Shown here: positions 44,401 through 56,253 of the stretch, piece after piece | Layout: the number at the start of each line of letters is the position of its first letter | Position numbering within the stretch: the stretch's first letter is position 1 | DNA from: Cruorifilaria tuberocauda | Taxonomy: Eukaryota > Nematoda > Chromadorea > Rhabditida > Onchocercidae | Direction: 5' to 3' | Assembly (NCBI GenBank): GCA_013365365.1 | Contig: JABVXU010000099.1 | Span: forward strand, 1-64,000 | Length of the DNA stretch: 64,000 nt | Made by a program: the position numbers and the translations under genes | The notes under the pieces: generated by a model | Seen by the model: the letters and a program-made list of their open reading frames with translations, nothing else | Database searches by the model: none | What the model was told of the DNA's origin: nothing

Positions 44401-45429
44401 TTAGATGAATAAAATTGAAACTTAAACTGTAGAGGGCATTTTCAGATTCGGTTTTGGTCACAACATATATCATTTCTGTTAGTCGGTGTTATTGCCGTAA
44501 CTTCAATACGAGGCCTTTTAATAACTCTAACGAAATTCTTCTACATGATCTCTAGCAGCAAGTCGTCAAATCTGATCGTTCTTATTCTTGCTCATATTAT
44601 GGTAAATTTGAATTCATACTTTCCTCCATGAAAGGTAGTCGTGATGAGATGGGAAATAAAAAAGTTTCGTTTACAATGAAGGAATAGGATCTAACTCTTA
44701 CTTGCAACAGTTGTATTAAAGAAATTGGATTCTTCATTAGGATAAAGCTGAATCAAAAGTAAGTGCGGGTGCATCTACAATCGTCTAACAGGATCGCCAC
44801 TATCGAGAAAGTGAGGAATATTACATGTCTTTATTGTGGCATTCCTAGCATTTATAGCAGCAGCACTTCAGTAGTAGTATACACTGATAATAAGCCTCAC
44901 ATATTTCTTTCGATTCAATCAACCGAAACTGAGGGAAGTCACTCGATCTCTTTCTATCATTTCTTGAATAGTATACAGTTTTTCATATTTTCAGGGCATG
45001 TACTTTGTGTCAAGTGTGCTTTTAATCCGGATGAACATGCCTCATCAATATAGGTTTGTTATCATCAGTGAATTTGTTATACATTTATGCTTTACATCTA
45101 GCTTTGTAAAGTAATTTTAGCACTTCTAAATGGAGAGTTTTTATTTAATTTATGAATTAAACTTATAAAACGATGCAGAATCCATGTTAAAATCAAGACA
45201 ATATATAGTGTATAGCATATATGACGTTAAAATTTTAAGAATGAAAATATGGACAAGGAAAAGGATGATGAAAATTCCTTTCAGATCTAGCATCACTGTC
45301 GTTCTCGGAGACTTACAATTCAATTTTTATCATCGATGGTTCGATGTCATGTTCCTCGTTTCAGCTTTGGTCAGTATTGCTTTCCTGTGGTTAGCTCATA
45401 AGCAAACACCAGTTTCAACTGATTTATGA
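41454..45429 (+). CDS. gphr: Golgi pH regulator (GPHR/GPR89) anion channel
   Basis: Eleven exons join in frame: 41454-41495, 41619-41782, 42024-42130, 42520-42624, 42880-43128, 43441-43522, 43603-43684, 44035-44223, 44446-44601, 44995-45053 and 45285-45429 (459 aa; human 455). GPHR is a multi-pass Golgi/ER protein that supports luminal acidification; C. elegans has two copies, gphr-1 and gphr-2. Conserved blocks are seen throughout: MKQLFRDYEVHRR, CTMFELIIFEI, FWKIGDPFPIL, RIGVIGVTVMAMLSGFGAVN, KKKRL, LEELSRYLFLE, IVFDRVGKVDPVTRGIEI, SIRGLLITLTKFFY, SSSKSSN and FNFYHRWFDVMFLVSAL. The 14-residue first exon (MTLMWDSVVMLLSQ) matches the human N-terminus in length and splice point. Starting at 41556 in the second exon's frame is the less likely alternative. 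Confidence 0.93.
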
Positions 45430-45654
45430 CAAGTATTACAAATCCAAGTAATCTTGGTGAATTACAGACACACTTTTAGTAAAAAAGAAAGAAGCAATTG
45501 AGATTTTTTTGAAAACACAAGGATCGGAAATTTTCCGCCTTAACCTTGTTAATGTTAATGATCCACGTCATTAACAAATTGATATTGGATTGAGAATGAA
45601 TGAAGCTATTTTCTTTTGTTCAGGCAAAAAACTTCAACATATATATCTTTGAAG

Positions 45655-47832
45655 TTAGCATATTGCCTCAGAAATTTGTCGTAAATTTTCCAAGCGTTTC
45701 TCATCTGCCCAACGGAGGAACTCCAAAACATTTTCCCTATCCGTTGATTCCTTTTCCATCAGACAGTTTTCATTCAGCCGCTATAACAAAATATCACATA
45801 TACTAGTCAAACTTCACAATATCCGTACGCTAAAGTATTCGTCCCTCAACGATTTCCCTGGTCAAGAATTACAATCTTGATAACTTTTTGAATAATTCTA
45901 ATCAATATTGATTTCTGAGTGAAAATGTCCTTGCAATTACCTCGATTTGACGTATATAATCGGTCCACTAAATTATTTTTAATAATTGCTAAATAATTCA
46001 ACAAAAACAGAAACCTTTAGGGATATCTGATTCTGTTGATAAAAATATATTGCCTTACACAGGTTCCAGTAATCAAAATCTGGCCATAGCACTTCATCAA
46101 AATAAATGTGGCATTTGGAACACTGAAAATATGCATTACCTTAATTTATTTTTCCTAAACTTTCTAATTACCACTTGAAGTATGATATTATTGGCAATAT
46201 AATATTCATTTCCAGAAAACTATTCTGTAAATACGGTATTAGAAAGTTCATAGCAAGAAAAGTAGGCTGAGAAAAAATGAGATTTTTATACTAAACAATT
46301 ATATTACGTTTTTTTTGTTTAAAAGTTGTATAAGAAGTGAAAATCATATAAAATAAAACCAGAAGATTTCGCAATTTCTACCTGCCATAGTAAAAAATCA
46401 CTCAAACGTGTCTCTCCACTTGTTCTAATCAACAGATCTGGATCATTCGAGAAGCGACTATCAAGGCAACGTGATATTAAGCATTCGTTTATATCAGTCG
46501 TTGTCAGTAACCCTAGAATACAAACATTTTCAAGAGGAAGTTAGATGTAAGCTCAGCAACGATAACAAGATGTTTGTTCATTTTTTCATTTAGCAAATAA
46601 ATTACAACCATTTAAAAGCAACATACCTTTTTGAATCCCATGGGCTATTGTAATAAAAGCTCGTTTCAGTTCATCCTGCGCTGTGTAGGCAATACATACA
46701 TTCACTGTGCCACTGAATATCGTAAAATATATTACACAATTTTCACTTTATCTTAGGAAAAAACTATGTAATCGCAAGGAGATTCGCTATCCTATATGCA
46801 CTTAATCAGTTTACCTCTTAAATAATCAAATATGCTGATTGACATTTTCGAGCCCGGCATTTAAAGCTGGATCAATATCAGAAAAACGGCTATGCCGCAA
46901 TAAAGGTAGAGGATTACCTTCAAAAGAAGTGATAAAGAAATAGTACTGTAGTATGGTGCACTGCTCAATGCCCTGCAGGATATTTTGAGTTGACTTATCT
47001 AACATTTTCCCTAGGATTTCAGAACTTCAAAAAGAAAGTTAAACAATAGCAAAAATAGAAATACCTATTATGTTCCCTTGTTAACAATTCAATTCTTGCT
47101 ATTTGTTGTCGAAGCTTTGGTGGAAGATGCTGTAAATTTCCAAAAAATTGAATACGAATACCATTTTCAATAAGTTTGTCCCTAAAATGTAGTTGCTAAC
47201 AACATTAACTTTGTTGATAAAACAGCGACGTAGGAAAAAAAAGCGGCTGCTGCACAATAATGTTTGTTGATTTTTTTAATAATAGGGATGTTTTCGCCAT
47301 ATAATTTTTCTCTCGAAATTAATTATAGGAATAATTATTCTACGAACATATACTCTGTGTAGCGAATGTTTTCAGTGGATTTTTATGGCGAAATACTAAA
47401 CTTTCTTTCAGAAGATGTCTAAGTTTGTGGTCGAATAGTGTTAACAAATCATCGATTTCAGTTGCACTTCGTTTGAAATTTTCTAAGCTAAGCGCATACA
47501 CCGTCACTTCTTTTACGCCAAATTCTCGGCACCACTGCATCACCTAAAATAAACATTTCATATATTATATCTCACCTGAATTTTTCTAAAAACAACGATA
47601 TTGAGCATTGACATTAGTGATATAGAGAGAAAATATGAGAAACTCCTACTTTTGTTAACTTATCAAAGCCTTTGCGATGACCTTCAGTAAACGATAAATA
47701 TTGTTGTCTGCGGGCATATCTTCGATTCCCATCCATAATGAAAGCGATGTGCTCCGGAATCGGACCAAGCGTGAGAAAATACTTTGCGAAACTATGCCAC
47801 CACGTTTTTCTTTCGTCCAAATCAAACCACAT
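45655..47832 (-). CDS. DHDDS: Dehydrodolichyl diphosphate synthase catalytic subunit
   Basis: Seven exons join in frame: 47832-47650, 47543-47397, 47195-47065, 46712-46627, 46512-46382, 46122-46015 and 45780-45655 (303 aa). This cis-prenyltransferase extends farnesyl diphosphate to make dolichol precursors at the ER, usually with the NUS1/NgBR subunit. Motifs: [14 protein letters not shown] with Asp34 at the same position as in human; [25 protein letters not shown] (the usual Arg of YTSRHE is Gln); [19 protein letters not shown], which binds IPP; and [11 protein letters not shown]. The C-terminal exon ([13 protein letters not shown]) is a charged helix. Exon 3 has two acceptors 14 nt apart; only 47195 keeps the frame with the visible GT donor, adding about 6 residues before DKLIENG. 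Confidence 0.9.
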
Positions 47833-49074
47833 TATACAACCCAATATTAGCTTATTCTTTTGTCCAAATACGATAAGCTTAAAGCAGGAAATACAATCTG
47901 ATGACCAATTTTGCCAAAGGACAATAGTATAGGATATTTCTGCTAGACCTTATTTGAGTTCTAAAATAAGCTCTGGCAAAAATAGAAATCAGAAAGCCAC
48001 ATAGATACAGATTTTTTTCAAAAAATTTACCAGCAACAGCTAGATCGACATGTAATCTGGTCAGCAACAAATTGATGCTACTCAGCTATCATGCCGTGTT
48101 TCAAACCTTAAGAGGCACTCAAGAGTACGTAATACGTTACGTGCTGTGAAAATTGATTCCTGTCCCACAGATTCTCAATTCATCAGAATATACTAACAAT
48201 TTGAAACAATTGAAGATATTACTATAAATATTACTATAAGTTCAAACTTCTGAATACGAAAAAAAATCTGACTATTCATCGAGTTCACGAATATGTTAAT
48301 AAAATACAAACTCTTATATTTTAATCAGCTCAAAAAGAGAAACTCTCCCTATATTAAAATACTTCAACGCATTTATATACATTAATTGTTACTATGAAAT
48401 CGTGATTATGAATACCGAGAACACTGTCAAACGTCAAAATACGTAATCAAATGCAATACTTAATTCTTTTTCATTACTTTTGCATAACCATTTCAAAGTA
48501 GGCGACAGACCGAAAAGTTTTATAGCAACAGATAAGCAAAAAAAATATAACTATTACTTGAAAAGATATTTAGGAAGGATTTTTCGAATAATTCCATACT
48601 ATATTAACGTCTTCAACAAGAAAAATTTTAAAGAGATACAGATCTTGCATGATTTATATGAACAAAAACTATCGAAATGGATTCATTTCCATTTTATAAA
48701 ATTTTACTTTGGTTCAACATATTCCTTCGTTTTCTGGAAATGCTTGCAAATAAACCAGAATAGCGAAGGCTGCATAGAGGTGACGAACATAAGGAGTACT
48801 GGATCGCAGATTTCATAGAAATATTTCCATAAATTTAGTTCGTTTCTTATTTTTAGTTCAAAATGCATTTAACAGGGAATGAAATGATAAAATGAGCAAC
48901 ACAAAAAGTGCATCCTGATAATCTAACAAATAGTTCTATATGCATGCATTTCATATACTAAAGTATTAAATCAAGTATAGGATCCTGTGATATTTTCGCT
49001 AGTTCTAAGGTAAAACATGAAGATGCCAATGCATTGACTGGTAAATACAACGAAAAATCACAACAATGTGAACT
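47833..49074. other. Intergenic between DHDDS and USP14
   Basis: AT-rich and about 1.2 kb long; both neighbours are on the minus strand. It should hold the DHDDS promoter and the USP14 3' UTR. The 112-codon frame at 48480-48818 is Lys/Ile/Phe-rich, as expected by chance in AT-rich DNA. Confidence 0.5.
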
Positions 49075-52000
49075 TCACTTCTTTAATATTCGTGGACCAT
49101 AAAGTAATACGTACGCACAATGCCAATCACCTCCACCTGATAATTTCAAAATATCCTCCGTAGTGACTGGATGCACCTATAAAAAAATATGGAACTTACA
49201 TAATAAAAAGTTGAAAGCTTATATTATCCAACGAAAGTATTTAGTAACTTACTTCATCATCGTCACACATTGCCCAATGATTTCCTTTCAAGCGAACCCA
49301 TGCAACATAATGTCCACTACTGGATGAACGACCTTTGTGCGTTATAACTCCCTGAAGCAGATAAATCGAACGGTAAAATTACAAAACGGATTTCAAAAAC
49401 AGACATTTAAATTACTCGACAAAGAAGAATCCCATAAAGATATTAAATTTTTTACCGAAGTTATTTAAATCTTTCACGGAGTTGTCTAACTATCTACAAT
49501 ACATTATCTAACTATCTATAATACAGTACCAATATCACTATCATCTTTCGGAAAATTAACTTAAATTTTTAGTACATGATGATAGAATTCAGGAGATATT
49601 TTAAGATAAACTGATCTTATATAAATTAACCTGCAGCTCATAATAGCCACTGTTATTTGATCCAGGATCATCACTGAAACTAAAGGGAACAGATTTCTCC
49701 ATTTTTCCACTCGAAATCGAACCGGAAGTTACCATTATCTCATCAGAAGTTTTTGATGCTCTTAATGTTTCGACTTTCCTGTCCTCCTCTTCCTATAAGA
49801 AACAGCCAAGAATGCTTTCAAGAATTATTCCAAAATATATTTTCGAAACATTACAGAGTAAATATCACATGTTTAAAATATTTAAAACATGCATTTGGAA
49901 AAATTAAGAGAATAACTTTTGGAATTCAGGCAAAAATATCCCATATAAACATATTTAACATTGCCAAATAAAGAGAATAAATGCGGAAACATTTTCTTAA
50001 AGAGATAATATATAAAAAGTCCGTTACTTTGAAGGCATCACGTGCCGGTAATAGCTTCTGTTGTAATTCAAACGTGCACATATCGTATAAATCTAGTGTG
50101 AGAGGAAATTTAACATCCTTCAAAATCTTTGCATTGACCTGAAATAACTGTGATAGAACAGGATAAAGAAATATAATGCATCAAAATTAATTTTATATGA
50201 AACTGACTAAAAATCCCGAAATTATAAGAGGAAGCATTCGTACAGTCCAATTATTCACCATCAGTGACTCAAGCATACCAAATAGAAATAAACGAATTTA
50301 AAAGTTGAACCTTACCTTATCCTTTTCTTTGTAGAAAAACCGAACCATTTGTATTGAGAGATATGCTGGGAGCCGATCAATCAAAGTCTTCTTTTCATAT
50401 CTGGCATCGCGACCAAGTACTGTTGACTTTTTGGTAATTTCTTCTGTCAATTTACTTTTAATGCCCAGTTGCACATACTTTACTTCTTGGCTAAGAAAAC
50501 AGCTAAGCTGAAAATGGAATCTGCGCTAAAAATCATGACCACTCTTCTCTTCTTTACAAAAAAATTGAATAAATATAAGATCAGAATTACCTGTAAAAAA
50601 GTTTCTTTCGTGACACTAACAGGTTCTAGGTCGGATTCCAGATTCTTCATTTCAATCTTAAACCTACCTTCCATATATCTTGAAACCACAGATGCCAAAT
50701 GGTCCTTTGAAGTTGATTCGTGATCTATAGAGTAAAAAATACGAAATAATACATGAGCATATCAGACAAACTAATTTGCAAAAAATTTCGATTGGAAAAA
50801 CTTTAACTGTGTCGGTAGTAATATCTGACAATTAAAAAATGATGCATTTTTGGCTTTGTAACTAAAACTTTCTGTGAAAATATTCTTGCCTATTTCTCTT
50901 GCTCAATTGAAAGTAAGAGTTGAAGTGACCCCTACTAATTTGCTTTTAGTAATAGGTAAAAATTTATATACCTGCAACTAAAAGTTGCGTTTGAAGAGCT
51001 CGAAGTAGCTCAGTCCAGCACTCATTCGCATCCTGTTGCATCCATCCGTGTTCATCTCGTGCCGCAAATTGTGGAAAGACATTATGCACTACCTTTAATA
51101 CATAATCTGTACTTGAAAGCTTGGTGTTTTCCAACAATTCTAAAACTTCTCAGAAGATATTTTGAGACGTTTTATGCTGAAAAACCGCTGAATAACTAGT
51201 TCTGAAAGTTGAAAAATATTTTATTATCTAAAAAAAGCTTATCAATTTGTAAATTCAACAACTACAAACCTGTATCAAAATAAGTGGAATAACACAACCG
51301 TAGCTTTTTGGTCTTTGATTATCCATCATCCGGTACAAATCACGAATAGCAGCTGTAAGAGCTTTTGAACCACCATTGCCATCAACGGATGTACCTTGAA
51401 CTGATTCAGAATATCTGTTTAGCGCTTCTTTCAGTTCCGGTATTACCTAAACTGGCAATATGTACAATACCAAAAACATATTTCTAATAGATAAGTTCAG
51501 TTTTAAATAATAGAAATACGTTGCCTACCTTGAAACACTGTAAAGTCGCATTCAGGTAACAGGTGTTACCTAGATTCTTCAAACCTGTTGGCAGAACAAT
51601 TGAATTTGATGTCTAGAAACATACACAATCATTAATAACGGATCATCTTACCTCCTTAATTGATTAAATCAAGTGCTAAACAATCAACTCCTAAATTGCT
51701 TTTCTACAGCGAACAAACGCTCACTTATAAGAAAATAGAAAACAAATACCTCAGCTTCTAAACTGTCAGAGTTTTCCTCCGGACGGCTAACTGGTGGAGG
51801 TAATGGGACCGTGCCACCACTACCAATCATCATCATTATCATACCATCTTTCAACTCACAACCATTCCAACTGTTATCATCAAGAATTTTACCCTATAAT
51901 TTTACCCTATTTGTCAAAATAAATAATCGTGAGAAATGTTTTACTGTTTTCTGAAAGATGGATTTCCAATCCTGTTAAGAAACGAATTTAAGCATAAAAT

Positions 52001-52633
52001 GTTATTTCAAAATCTTCTTCCACGCTTCCATAATTTGGTACCATTTAAAGATTAGGAAGGTTTTTTCTGCTGGACAAGGAGATTAAAGAAAAATTGAGCA
52101 ATGAAAACCAACAAAAAAATTAAGTCTTTAAAAATATAATAAAGTTACTGACACAATAAATGCAACCACTACAAATGGAATTTCAGCATCAAGCCTTACT
52201 AAAAAAAGAAAATATGCAGATGCCTGAAAGTACAATGAAAAATATTCAGCATGTAACGTTCAACAAAGTACGAATTCAATGCAATGTATATATTGTACAA
52301 ACACTTGGCCAACCATATAAAAGATTTATCACTTTAAATGAGTGATAAAACACTTAATAATGCGCTCCTAATAAAGATAATAAATAATTCTAGCAACTCT
52401 TACGGGTAATTCTTAAATGTTCTTAATTAATAAGGTGATAATAAGATGATCAAAAAAAATCAACTTATAACAAGCAGGAAGAGAATTTCACTTACTTTAA
52501 CAAGCACTTTCTGTCGATCCGGATTCACACCTGTTAGCGAAAACAGCTGTGATTTCAGTTGCAGCGGTGAATCTTCCGTATTTGCATCCACTTCGAATCG
52601 TTCCTTTCCCCACTTAACGAATATTCGCACCAT
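49075..52633 (-). CDS. usp-14: Proteasome-associated deubiquitinase USP14
   Basis: Eleven exons join in frame: 52633-52496, 51893-51750, 51612-51529, 51446-51270, 51092-50972, 50724-50591, 50507-50316, 50138-50028, 49792-49631, 49351-49253 and 49176-49075 (487 aa; human 494). USP14 docks on the 26S proteasome and trims ubiquitin chains. An N-terminal ubiquitin-like domain (VKWGKERFEVDANTE, SLTGVNPDRQKVLVK) is followed by the USP fold with a complete triad: Cys112 in NLGNTCYLNATLQC, His435 in SSSSGHYVAWVR and an Asp near 451 in CDDDE. Other family blocks are QQDANECW, LSCFLSQEVKY, RLPAYLSIQMVRFFYKEK and SGGGDWHCAYVLLYGP. Exon 5 starts at AAAG/GTAGTG, an acceptor with little pyrimidine, chosen because the human spacing is reproduced exactly. 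Confidence 0.94.
51885..51910. repeat. Perfect tandem 13-mer duplicating a splice acceptor
   Basis: AATTTTACCCTAT occurs twice in a row (51885-51897 and 51898-51910). It spans the 3' splice site of USP14 exon 2, so two identical acceptors lie 13 nt apart on the minus strand. Only the downstream one (exon start 51893) stays in frame; using the other meets a stop within six codons. Confidence 0.9.
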
Positions 52634-53308
52634 TGTTATATCTTGAGAAATAGGACTTGCAAAATAATAGTTTTATGAAGGCACGCTTAGCTAATAACAA
52701 GTACACTAAAATACAAATGCTCGAAAAATCAGCACTGCTCATGAAACTTCTTCAGAAATCAGTCAAAGCAAATAAAAAACTGATTGCTAATGTGATTTAA
52801 CTCTTTCGTGGATTATCACCAAGGGTAAAATGCAGGTTTTGGAAGAATTTGTGAAACCATATAAAATCAGTGAGTAGTTATTCGGTGCTAAGTAACACAT
52901 TTTGACAGAGAAGACCCTTTGAAAGACGAAGCGGAAGGGTGCGAGAAAGTAATACCAAATGTGGAAAGAACTGCCACCAGGAGTTATTTTGCAAAAGAGC
53001 CGGACACGAATAGCCAAAGAAAGGCAAAATCTCGTCAATGTAAAATAATTCTCATTATGGCTGGATGAGAATTGTTGTACGCTAAACTGAAGATTTCTCC
53101 AGATAAAGAAAAGGTTGGGAAAAAGAAAGGGTTTATTACTTCTTTTGACTTCAATGCATCATGATTCGATGTAGTTTATGCTTACCTTGAAAATTGCGAA
53201 ATAGTGCCTACCCAGAAATATGCGGATTTCGTGTAAATATGCAAATTTTCTGATCAGATTCAACCACTGAAGGTGTAAGCATATCCGAAGAACATGCATT
53301 GTTTAACT
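52634..53308. promoter_or_regulatory. Divergent promoter interval, USP14 and membrane-protein gene
   Basis: About 675 bp separate the two divergent start codons, so both promoters must lie here or overlap the 5' UTRs. No specific element can be named. The 83-codon minus-strand frame at 52787-53038 has no recognisable features. Confidence 0.4.
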
Positions 53309-54895
53309 ATGGCGAAAAACGAAAAGGTTGGTAAAGCGATAGCCACAGCTTACAGAGATGAGCGAGATATTCCTGATTATGAATTTCCGGACAGGTAATA
53401 TTTCATATCACTGCTAACCGCCATTTTGATGATATTTAGGTGATTTATATATGAAGTAGATTTTCAGAAACCTGAGAATCAATTTCTTTAATAACGATGA
53501 ATTCATTATGATTGGAATCATTTAATGTCTGACATGTCGAAACAATTTTGAGCTAACACTTATTGGAATCATCATTTCAAAACATTTGGTATTTGTGTGC
53601 TGTAAAATTAACAGATTAATTTCCAAATGTGCCTTGCATCCAGAAATTTATAAACTGAGAGCAATGTGAATTTAGTGGCCATGTAAAACTAAACCTGACG
53701 ACATCAGATGTAGCAGTTCTTGAAGGTGCAGCTTCTGAACCAGATATACGAAGCAGGTCATCTACGTCGTTAACAGTAATGTAAGCTAAGACTTTTAAGT
53801 TTAAAATTGTTTGCTATCTTTAGCATTCAGTAAGTCCTCTCGAGTTTAGAGTTACAGGATTTCTTCAAAGATCGAAAATCACTGGGAATTTAGTCCTAAT
53901 TTCTTATCAGAAAGCTGTGAAATTTTGTAGTTTCATTTTCAATGGCATTATTGCGAATAATCATTTTGTGTCTACTCATACATCTAAAATATTCATCTTT
54001 CAATACTTGAAAACTCTGCATTCATATCAGGAACACACGCGACGAGATTTCTAGAAGGAGCTTGTCATCTGATTTCTGAGTTTTTTATGAATCTACTAAA
54101 ATATGTTCATCCGAAATCCAAGCCAAACCATTGCCCTTTCCGAACAAATCAAAGAGTGCTGATTTAATGTTACAGGAAAAAGCATATTGTGCAAACTCGG
54201 TTACTTGCAACAGTGGCAGTGCTGCTTAGTTTAGGATTCATTTGGTAAGCTTTCTTTTTTTAAAATCTCTTATATAATTTTGTATGAAAGTATCCGTTGC
54301 CTGCTACATTTATTCTCTAGAAATAGATTTGAATTGAAAGGATGCTCAAGATATTTTAATTAACCTCTGTTTGTCTGAATTTGGAATTGGAAGTGGAATA
54401 TCATTACCTCCTACTTCTCATTAAGCATCAATTCTCTCAATGCAGCCTGCTGCTCAACTGTTTTGTGTGGCATGCGGTACGAAATGCAGAAACGGAGCAA
54501 GTTCTCTTGGGCATTTTGGCGTTTATCATTGGTATGTCAACTCAAGACTGGTACCGTTTGCATGGCGAAAAATTGACAAGAGCTTTAAAAGCGTTGCTTA
54601 ACGTTTCAAGCATGGTCAACTCCTTTAAGTGAGTGCTTTTCTTTGTTCTTTCCCAGGTTTTCCTCATAGAAATGCTTCTTGAATAAATAAGGAAAGGAAG
54701 AAATTAGAAGAAAATAACTCTTTCGCGTTCAAACTTCTTAAAAATTCACAGAAGTTTATCATCCCAATTGACAGTCTAATCATAGAATCCATCAGATATA
54801 TTAGTTTGGCAGCTGAAATCTTTATTTCCTTCTCGAGATCGGCCTACACCAAATCCAGCACGAGATTGTCTAATTTTAATCCACAAAAAATATGA
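53309..54895 (+). CDS. Predicted two-helix membrane protein, family not recognised
   Basis: Five exons join in frame: 53309-53394, 53676-53780, 54176-54244, 54446-54628 and 54838-54895 (166 aa). The first 65 residues are hydrophilic (DERDIPDYEFPD, then a Ser/Arg cluster RSRSSTSL). Two hydrophobic helices follow (LLATVAVLLSLGFICLLL, about residues 75-92, and EQVLLGILAFIIGMS) joined by a short loop, then a DWYRLHGEKL segment and a Ser-rich tail. This layout resembles small hairpin membrane proteins of the endomembrane system, but I could not place it. The 3' end is uncertain: the last acceptor (TCTCGAG) is weak, and a different frame remains open from about 54840 to 55022, ending in a good donor. 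Confidence 0.55.
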
Positions 54896-56253
54896 TTATG
54901 CTACATACTCGGTAAACTTTCCAGTACATCCACATTCGATTTCTTTGGTATCTGCAAGCGTTTCAAACTTAACGGGAAGTATATCTTTTTTTCTGAGGAC
55001 CCAAAAATTAACGAAGAAATACCACGAACGCCAGAAACCAGGTAAGTTAGCAATATCCTGTTGTTGATAATACTGTAATTGCTTTCAGAGCTGACGGACA
55101 GTGAGAGAATACTATGTACACTAGCTGTCTCAGTAAGATTATACCAAAATCAGTAGTATGCAACAAACTGCGGGCTTCCAACTCAGATTTCTCAATGAAT
55201 TTAGGTTTGAGCGAAGCGATCACTCTTAATTCAACCGCATTCCATTCGTCGTTCTTTTCTTCTTTGATAGTATTCCATGTAAATCCTTGCTAAACACATT
55301 CTGCTAAGTGACCAAATTATCTGGCGTAAATCGAAAAATGATTCGGTTCTAATCAAAGTTACTAATATAAAAAGCACTGAGAAAAATCTATTTCTAGATC
55401 CTCTGACATGCTTGATTTGTTTTATAGTCCACCGTTGAGTCCATCCAGACAAGAAAAAGGCGAAACAAGAAGTTCGGAAACAATCAAATCCTAAATCGCT
55501 CGTTACGAATGGACCAGTGTTAGTGGCCACTTGCATTTCTTTATTTTGAAAAAAATATAAATTTAATGAAGCTAAGATCTTGCATTGACCGTATCAAATT
55601 AAACTTTTTGAACATCATATTCCTGTTAAAAGATAATAAAACAGAATGAGATAATTTCAGCACATTTTTGAAACTTTTAAGATTTGTATATTTTAAAACA
55701 AATTTAGGGTACAGAATATCACTGACTAAATATAGCAAAAACATTTAAAAGCTTTCGTAGTCTATTTTTGATGAAATTTTGAAGAAATAAACAAGCATCA
55801 GTCCATTTTTGTTTGTTCAGTTTAGAGATTTTATTTAACTGCAGCATCAAAATTTTGAAAAAGAAATAAAATAATAAGTATAATTGTACGTATAATGGAT
55901 AAAACCAATTTAAACTTAAGTCACAAAATGCAAAATCTTTCATCGTCGTATGCAGATCTGCTTTTGCGTAAGCAGAAAAGAATGAAAGAAAAATGTCTGT
56001 ATAGATCTAAATAAACGAATTCAATCAAAAAAATCATTGATTGTATTCTTTAATTCAAACACTAAGGTAGGGATAAAACTTTAATTTCAATTGAAAAGTA
56101 GAATTCTTAAAATATGATAAGTAGTTCCGTTTATTTCATAATAATTATTATGGCAGTAGAAAAAGGTTATAAAAGAAACCATCCTTATTCTCTCTTTGCT
56201 TTCATCTATTCAGTGATTAAATTATTACAAAATCTTAACTTTCTAATAAAAAC
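54896..56253. other. Interval between convergent genes, unresolved exons possible
   Basis: AT-rich sequence between the membrane-protein gene and gamma-tubulin. A frame open from about 54840 to a canonical AG/GTAAGT at 55022, an acceptor near 55088 and a Ser/Pro-rich frame after TTTATAG near 55430 could be alternative 3' exons of the gene to the left, but I could not join them in phase. The rest looks like 3' UTR and intergenic DNA. Confidence 0.35.

Noticed and set aside
45430..45654. Possible small gene between GPHR and DHDDS
   Set aside because: The gap is only 225 bp between convergent genes and is explained by their 3' UTRs. The plus-strand frame at 45600-45806 is antisense to the last DHDDS exon.
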